A stretch of 64,000 nucleotides of DNA from assembly GCF_050948175.1 (NCBI RefSeq), contig NC_135198.1:8321001-8385000 (forward strand). Reading direction: 5' to 3'. This document shows, one piece after another, positions 42,101 to 49,373 of this stretch. This stretch comes from Xylocopa sonorina (Eukaryota > Arthropoda > Insecta > Hymenoptera > Apidae). The notes below the pieces were generated by a model that was not told the DNA's origin, did not search any database, and saw only the letters and a list, made by a program, of their open reading frames with translations. The translations under genes and the position numbers were made by a program. Within the stretch, counting starts at the first letter, position 1, and each line of letters opens with the position of its first letter.

Positions 42101-45100
42101 TGTTCAATTTGACAGGGGTAATCTCTGTCTTCGATTGGAAATCTATATCCGTCGGTTTATGAAGTGATCATCATCACCAAACATCGTTAAGTAATGCTTC
42201 TGCACTAACGGATTGCAAACCAAAATGTACATTTCCGTCACGATACCTCTCTGACAATTTATTCTTATCCTTCAAGGTGTAAACCCAGCTGTGGTTCATC
42301 ATCAAGGACCTCTGATGTCGAGCGCAGCCATTATCGGTATCGTGATCGCGGTACTGTTCATTATTATTATCGTGATCGACGTGATCTGCTGCTGTTCGCA
42401 TAAGATAGGTAAGAATTTATACATTTTTATCAAACACTTCGCTTACGAAACGATCGAAACGAGTAGTATAAAATCTTTTTATTCCTAATTGAATTTCCAT
42501 CCCGCGCGACGTTAGAAAACAGTGTACCGTAAATTTATCAGAAAGTAGTATGTCGCGGCGCGTAATCGCGACATAAGTCCGCGGAGGATTCCATCATAAA
42601 TATCTGTCCGAAATCGCGACGCAGCATTGCAAGTGCAGCATGAATTTATTAGGACTCGCGTCCCAAATGTATCTGGGATTGCAACCGGGGATTTATCTGA
42701 AATTACAACGCTAATTTACCCGACGCAGCGGCGTGCATTTATCTGAAATTACTACCGTTTGAACCCGCTTCAAAATTGCAACGGGGATTTATCTATAAGT
42801 GCGACTGCAAAATCGCAGCGCTAGTTTACGCTGAGTCGTCACGTGAATCTAAACAAAAAGCGGATCCTCATCGTGCGCGCGGGACGCGAAAGAGAAACGA
42901 GGCGAGCAAGGGAGAACGCGCATTACGATCCTGATTCCTCCGGCGTCCTCCCTTTGCTCTTCCCTTTTTTTTCTTGTTAAACGATCCGATAAAATTCTTC
43001 TTGCAGGAATCATATATTACGTCTGCGAGCGCTCCCGCCGGAAACCAGTGGACGAGGAGGACGCGAAGCTTGGCAGGTGAGGCTCACTCCGATCGTATCC
43101 TGTTCAGTACACGCCACACGTGCCACACACGAAACCATCCTCTCGATATTTAGAACGATTTATTGAACCTCTTTTTTATATACATTACTACATATATTCT
43201 ACATTGTGCTTTGGCAAGTCTTTGGCGCTACATTTTACCGTGTCATCGAACTTTCTACCCGGCGTCGAACACCGTACAAGTAACCCGTTAATCTCTTTCT
43301 TTCACCTCCCGGCCGTCGAGCGAATTTTCGCGACGCGAGTCGAGAGATTCCCGCGGGGGTGCCGTGACTAGCGTGCAAATTAGCTTACGGGGCCGCGCGA
43401 GTCCGCGGAACGGGGTCGCTTGGTCTCTTTCTCTCTCCCTCTCTCTTTCTCTCTCTTGGTGATTATTCGCGGAGACCCGGCAGCGGTTTGTTAGAGACTT
43501 GTCCAACTAAATCCGTGCAACGTTCATTAAGACAGTGAATATTTTTCATTTTTAATCCTAATTACGTTCCCTCCGTTAAATATTAACGAACCACCACCAC
43601 CACCACCACCACCACCGCGAGCACCGCGCGCGAAACGACCGCCTACTACCGGCTGTCGGAAACCGGACGTTCTCTAGGAAGTTACATAGTCGAGTGTCTG
43701 GTTTTATACAAGCTAATGATCTTTTAAATGAATCTGGAAATTTTCAAATCTGAATAATGCAATCGCTCGAGGTACTTGTCCGATTACCGGGCTTTTGTAA
43801 AAACTTGGCTCGCTACGTTCCTAGTTTGAAATTCATGAGCCCTCCGCGATTCTCGAGCCGCTTATTTTTAATACGGCACGTCACGGTGGCGGGTAAAAAA
43901 GTTAAGCGACCGAGCCTTTACCGGGCGACGGTTAATGGACACTCGACAAATCGGAGCCGGGCATCCTTTATCCGCGTTCTCATTGAACCTTTCGCTTTCG
44001 CGTCGGACCTGCATCTCTCGCGCAAAAAATAGTGGGGCCGTACCGCGATTAAACCGACCGGTTAACTCGTTAGAACCTAGCCCGCCATTAGGAGACACTT
44101 TGACCCTCTCGCATCTGTCTCTTTTTTTTTTCTTTACCGGTAGTCTTTACGGTTGGCGGTTTCCATTGCCGTATTGCGACCAAAAAATGGCCAATGTCGC
44201 CGGGGTCACGGCCATCCAAGACTCGGGTAGTGGAAAAAATACCATTAGATTGGTCAAACACACTGCCATGTAAGAGAGATACATAAATGGAAATCAGTAA
44301 GAAGCATGGCCCCTCACGAAGGGGCTCTGACACGGCTTTCTACTTCGCATGATGTTTTTTTTTCTCTTTTTCCTTTACATTCTCGTACTCGTCTTATCGT
44401 TTTCTTTTTTTCTTTTGTTATTCCCCGTTCACCATCCCCTCGAACGTGTAATCCTGTAACGGCGAACACGCAATTCAAGAATGGTATCAACGGGGGTGAA
44501 AGTGGCGATGCCCCGTCGATAGAGCGGAATTGCAGCATGTGAAACGGTCTTGTTTGTTTCGCGCTCTGTCACCACCTCTTTCGTTTTATGTTATATGCTC
44601 TGCCGCCAACCATGTCTCGTACGAAAAGAACACTCTGTACATTATTCACCGATGTCCAGTTCATTTACCGCTCACTTGTTCCCAACATTATCCCCCTATC
44701 TCTCTCTTTCTCTATCATTTACGCGAGCTGCATAAACACTATCGCCATTACTCGCCCGTGCTTTGGCTATGCTGCATGAGATATCAACACTCTGAAGTGA
44801 TATTAATTGCTCGTTAACTAGGTAGCACACTCACCACCATCCGCTCTAATTTACCCTGTTCCATTCGAGCGTGGATCATGAAAGTAGGTAATTCAGTTTC
44901 ATTGCCTCGTGAAAAAGGTTACCGTGGAGACCGTGGAGTACGTATTTTTCGCTCATAAATATCCACCCTCGCTCAGACACGAACTCCAAACCTGTACGTA
45001 CGTTTAATAACATTTTCGATACGCATACCTTTCGGCGAATGTTTCGCACCACGCAAAAGTTCTTCCATTCAGCTCAATCCGCGTTTGTCCGCGTACATTT

Positions 45101-45687
45101 TCCACCAATTTTATATTTTACTGTTATAAAATCACAGGAACTCTCTCCCAGCAATCGCAGGAGACGCGCAATGAGACGCGCGAATCGATTCTCGATTTAT
45201 TTCCGAACCTACGAACATTGTAAAGAGAGATCTTTCGTTGGAAAGGATTTGTAACTAGTCGAGACCAATCGATTCGCGCATCGCACGTTTCTTCCCGTTT
45301 TCTTTTAGCTCGACTAGGGATACACCCGAAACACACGACGAGAAACCAAGATAGGAACCGTAATTCCTTGCAAACTACACAATACTAACGAGTGATGGCA
45401 TGCATATGCATATTATTCGATGTTGCACCACGCGCCGCATCTCTCGATATGCTCTTTTATGCCCAGTACTAGAACTTAACCGTAAAGGAGCCGCCGGACG
45501 AAACCGTCTTTCCATTAATAATCCGTTTCCGTTCAACTATTTTAGAGACGAGAAGGAGCCGCTGAAGGAAGAGAAGAAGATCACGCCGATAATCGACTCG
45601 GGCCTTCGCCGGGAGACGTCCGTCACGTTCGACGGGAAAAGGTCCGTCTCTAAGACAGGTTTCGTGGGCAAGGATTCAGCCGTCTAG
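20028..45687 (+). CDS. Fas2: Fasciclin 2 (Fas2), IgCAM; whole locus, alternatively spliced
   Basis: Homophilic neural cell-adhesion molecule, the insect counterpart of NCAM, acting at the axon and synapse surface. Coding exons: 20028-20130, 21993-22158, 26885-27054, 27459-27724, 28157-29216, 29451-29906, then either 30608-30720 (GPI form, 777 aa) or 42277-42408, 43007-43076, 45546-45687 (TM form, 854 aa). All junctions are GT/AG and phases close. Domains in the TM form: signal peptide; Ig1 (C63/C127), Ig2 (C170/C217), Ig3 (C261/C312), Ig4 (C353/C417), Ig5 (C460/C512); FN3 at about 532-630 and 640-735; TM about 757-780; cytoplasmic tail ending KDSAV. Diagnostic stretches are VGLGNWG, DNAPSNQYP and DEKEPL. 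The C-terminal S-x-V is the class I PDZ ligand that binds Discs large in Drosophila. Identity is near certain; exon 1 is the least certain part. Confidence 0.96.
20131..21992 (+). other. Fas2: Fas2 intron 1
   Basis: 1.86 kb phase-1 intron between the predicted signal exon and Ig1. It contains a short TA repeat near 21088-21100 and nothing else recognised. Confidence 0.55.
21993..22158 (+). CDS. Fas2: Fas2 exon 2: N-terminal half of Ig1
   Basis: Acceptor TTACAG at 21987-21992 and donor GTAAGT at 22159. It encodes residues 35-90, including SLEILPNG, QTKAIG and the first Ig1 cysteine (IILTC, C63), closely parallel to the start of Drosophila Ig1. Entry phase 1, exit phase 2. The same reading frame stays open upstream into the intron but has no Fas2 similarity there. 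Confidence 0.95.
22159..26884 (+). other. Fas2: Fas2 intron 2 (splits Ig1)
   Basis: 4.7 kb phase-2 intron inside Ig1. It holds TA and CA simple repeats at about 23346-23379, poly-T runs and no supportable nested gene. Confidence 0.85.
26885..27054 (+). CDS. Fas2: Fas2 exon 3: C-terminal half of Ig1
   Basis: Acceptor CCCCTGTAG before 26885 and donor GTGAGG at 27055. It translates to residues 90-147 and contains MYTELHQDNSLSLFF and the second Ig1 cysteine in GKYTCKATYAN (C127). Entry phase 2, exit phase 1. This exon has no start codon and is only visible through its splice sites and homology. Confidence 0.95.
27055..28156 (+). other. Fas2: Fas2 introns 3 and 4, flanking exon 4
   Basis: Introns 27055-27458 and 27725-28156 have standard GT/AG ends. 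Open frames run from the exons into them but lose all Fas2 similarity at the splice sites. Confidence 0.85.
27459..27724 (+). CDS. Fas2: Fas2 exon 4: Ig2
   Basis: Acceptor TTTCCCAG at 27451-27458 and donor GAG|GTGGGT. Residues 147-235 form a full Ig2 domain, with VAITWDNAPSNQYP at the start, C170 and C217 (DDGIYTC), tryptophan W182 and TGELKERPIRVE at the end. A second GT four bases downstream would break the frame into exon 5, so 27724 is preferred. Exits in phase 0. Confidence 0.97.
28157..29216 (+). CDS. Fas2: Fas2 exon 5: Ig3, Ig4, Ig5 and first part of FN3-1
   Basis: A single 1,060-nt exon with acceptor TTTAACAG and donor GTGAGTAT. Residues 236-588 carry three Ig domains with cysteine pairs C261/C312, C353/C417 and C460/C512 and the DDG-Y-C signatures of I-set folds, followed by LQAKMAEITATTIRFDL, the start of the first FN3 domain. 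Several N-x-S/T sequons are visible (NIT, NRT, NIS, NAT). It exits in phase 1 inside FN3-1, after NRTWSS. Confidence 0.97.
29451..29906 (+). CDS. Fas2: Fas2 exon 6: rest of FN3-1 and all of FN3-2
   Basis: Acceptor CGTTTCCAG, chosen over TTCGTAG at 29407 because it gives NRTWSSDTNYVLEGL, which matches the Drosophila spacing without an insertion. Residues 589-740 contain QYEFRFAARNEVGLGNWG, then FN3-2 with NGEPIDKYEIKYC and VELKAHNTLGF. Donor GTAAGT at 29907 ends in phase 1, the shared branch point for the GPI and TM endings. Read-through into the intron stops after seven codons. Confidence 0.97.
30608..30720 (+). CDS. Fas2: Fas2 GPI-isoform terminal exon
   Basis: Acceptor CATTCAG joins the phase-1 end of exon 6. 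The 37 residues start ESAEGKMDYDIDTSAGG and end in a hydrophobic tail (LAVTAIATAITILFLTI) right before TAA. Small residues S754-A755-G756-G757, a short polar spacer and a terminal hydrophobic run with no cytoplasmic residues form a textbook GPI-attachment signal. Drosophila Fas2 likewise has GPI-linked isoforms. Predicted protein 777 aa. Confidence 0.93.
30721..31130 (+). other. Fas2: Probable 3' UTR of the GPI isoform
   Basis: A-rich sequence follows the stop, with several AATAAA or near matches (for example 30851-30856) and no open frame of note. The GPI transcript presumably ends here, but the cleavage site cannot be fixed from sequence. Confidence 0.55.
31204..31245. repeat. (TA)n repeat
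   Basis: Interrupted TA dinucleotides downstream of the GPI terminal exon. Confidence 0.85.
34105..34230. repeat. (ATT)n microsatellite with ACT interruptions
   Basis: About 125 bp of ATT triplets broken by regular ACT units. A related, less regular ATT-rich tract lies at about 33353-33550. The apparent poly-leucine or poly-isoleucine frames across it are artefacts. Confidence 0.95.
36105..36147. repeat. (GA)n microsatellite
   Basis: About 43 bp of nearly pure GA dinucleotides. Such tracts can bind GAGA factor in insects, but no promoter is evident here. Confidence 0.95.
39491..39526. repeat. (TA)n repeat with nearby (CA)n
   Basis: TA dinucleotides, followed at about 39566-39582 by a pure CA run. 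Confidence 0.85.
40765..40826. repeat. GA-rich tract
   Basis: Imperfect GAGA/GAAA run of about 60 bp; a second GA run is at about 41097-41118 and a 17-19 nt poly-A at about 41157-41175. Confidence 0.85.
42277..42408 (+). CDS. Fas2: Fas2 transmembrane exon
   Basis: Acceptor TCCTTCAAG and donor GTAAGAAT. Entry phase 1 from exon 6 across a 12.4 kb intron, exit phase 1. It encodes a short juxtamembrane stretch (VNPAVVHHQG) and a membrane helix, SSAAIIGIVIAVLFIIIIVI (755-774), then DVICCC, a likely palmitoylated inner edge. Drosophila has SSAAIVGIAIGG followed by DLLCC at the same place. Confidence 0.96.
42526..42840. repeat. Degenerate tandem repeat in a Fas2 TM-side intron
   Basis: The core ATTTATCTGAAATT or a variant recurs at about 42525, 42587, 42667, 42689, 42737 and 42790, most often at ~50 bp spacing. 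Associated words are ATTGCAACxGGG, ACAACGCTAATTTAC and GCAGCGCTAGTTTAC. Units are diverged, and copies at 42689-42715 and 42737-42750 are the closest. Confidence 0.65.
43007..43076 (+). CDS. Fas2: Fas2 cytoplasmic exon (juxtamembrane)
   Basis: Acceptor CTTCTTGCAG and donor AG|GTGAGG. Seventy bases encode IIYYVCERSRRKPVDEEDAKLG. The basic ERSRRK stop-transfer patch and the DEEDAKLG block match the Drosophila cytoplasmic region up to the point where the optional PEST insert starts. Exit phase 2, compatible with both 44144 and 45546. Confidence 0.94.
43591..43616. repeat. (CCA)n microsatellite
   Basis: Nearly nine perfect triplets in an intron, outside any supported reading frame. Confidence 0.95.
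44144..44273 (+). CDS. Fas2: Candidate alternative Fas2 cytoplasmic exon (cassette or terminal)
   Basis: A long T-rich tract leads to the acceptor ACCGGTAG; the exon is open in phase 2, the phase of the preceding exon. It encodes SLYGWRFPLPYC, DQKMANVAGV and a tail IRLVKHTA. Two endings are possible. A strong donor (CAT|GTAAGAGA) closes a 126-nt symmetric exon at 44269 that splices in frame to 45546 (896 aa). If the donor is ignored, a TAA in the same sequence ends the protein at 44273 (850 aa). It sits exactly where Drosophila Fas2 carries its optional PEST exon, but I see no P/E/S/T-rich sequence. Not confirmed by transcript data. Confidence 0.72.
45546..45687 (+). CDS. Fas2: Fas2 TM-isoform last coding exon
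   Basis: Acceptor AACTATTTTAG; entry phase 2 (ag|a = Arg). It encodes DEKEPLKEEKK, TSVTFDGKRSVSKTGF and VGKDSAV, then TAG. DEKEPL, the xFDGxxxxSxxG block and the terminal SAV are the hallmarks of Drosophila Fas2. The SAV ending is the PDZ ligand used for synaptic clustering by Dlg. Confidence 0.97.
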
Positions 45688-48600
45688 ATATTCTTCCGGC
45701 GTACTAGATTGTAAATCACCGTGGAAACGCTATTTCCGGCTAAAGTGTTCTCGAACGATGCGAAAAGGATAATGCCCGTAACATCCCGAAACGTGCACGC
45801 AGGGAACAGAGTTTTACGGCCGCCAAGGATCTTCTGCTTTTTCGAATTCAAATTTCGTCACGATTCGCAGCGCCGCTCGACACTTGGCGCGACGCTCGAG
45901 GCAGGCGGAAACCACGCGCTCTGTTCTCCAAACGGGACGCGAGGCGTCATCTGGCCGCGGTCGAACGATACGAATGCCCGTATTCCGCCGTTTCGTTTGC
46001 GAAATGTCTAGTGATCGACGCGATATTTCGCGCGTACATTCTCGTCTACCCCACCACTGGAAAGGGCAGAACGAAAAAGGGTAGCAGCGTTTGCTCGCGA
46101 ACTTGCACTTCTCAACCAGCTGTTCGATACAAAATTGCGCGTACGATTTTTCGCGGCTCCCGATAGTTCAGTACTTATTTTACACGGCAGTAAGGGGAAT
46201 CCCCCGCCAAGGAATAAATATTTCTCTTTCTCCACCCTCCCTCGTCAATATATTCATCGAACCGTACGAGACACAAGCGTGAGCAACGATCTACGATTAC
46301 ACGTAGAGGCGTACGTTACGTGTTTGTGTCCTGAAGATCGATTTAACGATGAAGTGCGAAACTATCGATGTAATGTTACTTAGTGGATACTTGCAAAAAG
46401 GAGTTAGATAGATCTCGCTTACACGTCAAGAAAGAATGTACAAAATTTATTCGCGAAATTGGTAGAAAGTTGGTCGATAATTAGTGATGATTGCTTCGAG
46501 GCACCCTCTAGATAATCGCAGTCTAGTACGCTGGGTAGTACTGTGTTATCGTGTGCACAGCACGAAACTAAGAAAAGATACGATTTTACCTATTCCGTCG
46601 CGTTTCTTCTGCGTCGAGACAAGAAAACATCGCACGGTCGAATGGAGGCGGAAGTCTGTGAAGTCTTGAGAAGTTCTTTCGCGCACGAAGCAGAGACGAA
46701 CGGGATAGGGAATTTCTCGCTCTTGGACGAAGCTCGTAAGTTCACGGGAACTTCTGATCTATGTATATATACTTTTAACAATTACTGTATTCCCTAGACA
46801 CGTTCCATTCATGTACGTTTTTCAATTTAGCAACTCGTGTTGTATATGACCCACGACACAAGACAGCACCACACTCTCTCGATATTGGGCACGATTCTAG
46901 CCGACGAACGATCGATTTCGTGGTTTTCTTTTTATATGACTTGATTTGAAAGACTGATTCCTTTAAGCACGGAACCTCGCGAGACCGAATCGCACCGATT
47001 TATCGTTGACGATCAAGTAACTCAGGTTATCGAACGTTTTTCTCTCACTTTGGCTGGTCGTTCGCGTATCCTTTGACAAGACTCTACGTGGCTACGCGTG
47101 TGTACCATTTTAGCCACGAGCAAATCCCTTACTAAAGCGTCTCTGTCGCTCGGTTCTCGGGTGTGACTTGTATTCTTGCCGTAACCAAGCAGCACGACTG
47201 ACGTACCGACTGCGTGCGTTTATCCACGGCTAGTTACTGATTGCGTTCTCCACCCTCGCGGAGGGTTGATCATACCTTCCGCGTGTAAACGTTCAGCATC
47301 CCCTTCTTTGTTCGTGATATAATTTATCGTGATAGTTTACCATGTACATTTTACAGTGTAAAGTTTCATATCGTCGAGGCGTCGTTGCACGCAGGAGCAG
47401 CTCAAGCCTCTCCTTCGCGTTTCCGTTACTACATTGCGCTCTGTGTATCCTCGGTTATTCAGTCGCCCTGTGCGTAACGAGAGCAACTTAACCGAGAGCT
47501 GGGCCAGCTGTTGCGATCGAATTCTAATCGATAAGTTTCCCTGTATCGTCGCGATCGGATTATCGATGCAATTCGCGATGCGTGCGGTATACTTAAAAGC
47601 TGTAAAATACGTGAGTTAAACGACGATCCGGGGAGAACGAAAGTGTACTCGATACGACGACCGTGACGGTATATTTTTAATAAGTCCTTAAACGTATCCT
47701 TCGGCAATTAAGTCTCTCTAAAAAAAAAAAAAAATATGTATGTATAGTGTAATCAAAAGCAGCGAAACAGTTTCGATACACGGACGGGCGGACTTTTTCA
47801 AGCTTCGAACAGGCTACGTTGCAACACTTGCCAGTCATGACAAGGGCACCGACATTTTTCCGTTTCAGAGTTGTGTAAAACGAAAGAACAATCGAAAGCT
47901 GCCATATATATATATATATAAATATTCTAATATTCGATAATATAAAAAACAATACCAGTTTTCTCCTAACGTGTAAGAGATGGCTTTTCAAGAAAACGCA
48001 GTTAAAATGTGATAAGTTTTTGTAAATGCTTGTAAACGTTTTTTCTAATCTTTAAGAAAAATATTGGATATAAGTTTTAAGGAGGGTTCGGTAAGTTTAG
48101 GATGTTGTATGCGAGTTCGGAATGTGCGTTCGCAAATAGAAAGAAGAGAAAGGGGGAAAAAAAGAGGTGAAAAATAAAGAGTGAGAGGAGAGAAGGGGAA
48201 CTGGAAAAACCGATCGGTCACGTGTATATTTATTTAATATAGTTGTGTGTATACTACTCGAAAAGAAAGAGAACTGCTGAGAAGCAACACCATCGTTTCC
48301 TTGCTTGCGAACACACTTTCTGCACGGGTAGCTTTTTTACGTAACGTAAACACAGAGTTTTGCCAAATATATAGTACTTATTAGCTTGTAAGTCAACAAG
48401 TACATATTATATATGAGAAATATATATATATATGAATCGTAAACAAAAAAAAGGAAGAAAGAGAAGAAGAAAGATGGCGGACTGTTCGCCGTGATTTCCA
48501 AGCCCTCGCAGAGCCATGAAAGGTTTACGAATCGTCGTGGAGGAGAGGTGTCACGTTTAATCTAGCTATTTTATATTCGTTGCCAAAATCCGTAACCCAA

Positions 48601-48760
48601 GTAGCTTCCCATGAAAAGTATTATTGCGCATCTTTCAATTTAAAGAATATTATTACAACCATCATTAAAGTTCGTAGGTGTAAGGCATATTTTTTATGTA
48701 TGCTTTTTCTGTACGCGCCAAGGAAACGTACTCGACTTAATAAAGGATAAAAGAACATTT
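45688..48760 (+). other. Fas2: Long 3' UTR of the Fas2 TM transcript
   Basis: About 3 kb of non-coding, AT-rising sequence with poly-A and TA tracts. Candidate poly(A) signals are AATAAA at 46213, 48173 and, best placed, 48739-48744 (CTTAATAAAGG). A Pumilio-type site TGTATATA is at 46762-46769. Multiple signals suggest alternative 3' ends. The extent is inferred from the lack of any other gene and the opposing gene beyond. Confidence 0.6.
48739..48744 (+). terminator. Fas2: Candidate Fas2 poly(A) signal
   Basis: Canonical AATAAA just before the opposing 3' end of GlcAT-I. It is the last one before the convergent gene. Confidence 0.5.
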
Positions 48761-48769
48761 TCAAGGTCA

Positions 48770-49274
48770 AATGAATTCACGCTCTGCACTGCTCTAGCCA
48801 CGCTTTTTCTTTTTATCACCACCAGTTACTTTATTCAGATCTGGATCCTTCGTCCCAGCGGTATTAAAAAAAACGGATACGCGCGTGAGTATTATAGTAC
48901 AAAAAGAGTTGCAAGGTCGGTACTTGAGGTAATGCCGATGCCTTTAACGATAACGCGTCCTTCGGGCCGTCACGATATCGCGCACATTACCGATGGACAC
49001 GTTCCACCTACCAATTACGCGTCTAGATCCTAGCAGGGTATGCAGCTATAAATCGACTACGCGTCATGGCACTGCATTGTTCCGTACGTAAAAACAGGAA
49101 CGTATGGCCAAACCCGAACGATAACAAGCGTACACAAAATTTACAGCTGCGCGGCAACTATTCACTCCCGCGAGTGAGCATCGATTATGATTTCTAACGT
49201 AATTTCTCTCGATATTCGCGAATGTCCAACACACGATTGCTTATCACGCTGTTTTTGTTTTTTTTTTTTTCATA
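48770..49274 (-). other. GlcAT-I: Probable GlcAT-I 3' UTR
   Basis: Non-coding sequence between the stop and a minus-strand AATAAA (TTTATT at 48830-48835). A poly-T run on the plus strand lies at about 49256-49270. The end is estimated from the signal. Confidence 0.5.
48830..48835 (-). terminator. GlcAT-I: Candidate GlcAT-I poly(A) signal
   Basis: Minus-strand AATAAA about 440 nt after the stop, and about 90 bp from the Fas2 signal of opposite orientation. Confidence 0.45.
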
Positions 49275-49373
49275 TCACACCTCTATGCCCGCGTTTGAAC
49301 GTTTACCTTTCTGTATCAATATCTGCTCCACGTTCAGATGCGGCGGTTCCGTTCGTGTATGCCACACGTACAC
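49275..49373 (-). CDS. GlcAT-I: GlcAT-I exon 4: C-terminus
   Basis: A small 99-nt exon after an 86-nt intron, acceptor GTGCGTAG. It encodes VYVWHTRTEPPHLNVEQ through QKGKRSNAGIEV and TGA. It aligns end to end with the C-terminus of human B3GAT3, so the frame and stop are secure. Confidence 0.94.
   Translation of the reverse strand: MYVWHTRTEPPHLNVEQILIQKGKRSNAGIEV

Larger units (their letters stand above)
31131..42276 (+). other. Fas2: Long Fas2 intron between the GPI and TM endings
   Basis: About 11 kb skipped in the TM form. It contains many simple repeats (TA at 31204-31245 and 39491-39515, ATT tracts at 33.35-33.55 and 34.1 kb, GA at 36105-36147 and 40765-40815, CG at 37178-37190) and GC-rich blocks at 35-37.6 kb. 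I see no exon with Fas2 similarity and no nested gene. Confidence 0.7.
43077..45545 (+). other. Fas2: Fas2 intron(s) around the candidate cassette exon
   Basis: Flanks the 44144 exon. It includes a pure CCA/CAC triplet run (43591-43616), a CT tract (about 43425-43457) and several T-rich tracts. I see no other exon that fits phase and homology. Confidence 0.7.

Noticed and set aside
44420..44541. Second possible Fas2 cassette (frame with NGINGGESGDAPSIERNCS, then AT|GTGAAA)
   Set aside because: The only good acceptor (TTCAAG) enters this frame in phase 0, but the upstream exon leaves in phase 2; the phase-2 frame stops after 14 codons. Kept only as a note.
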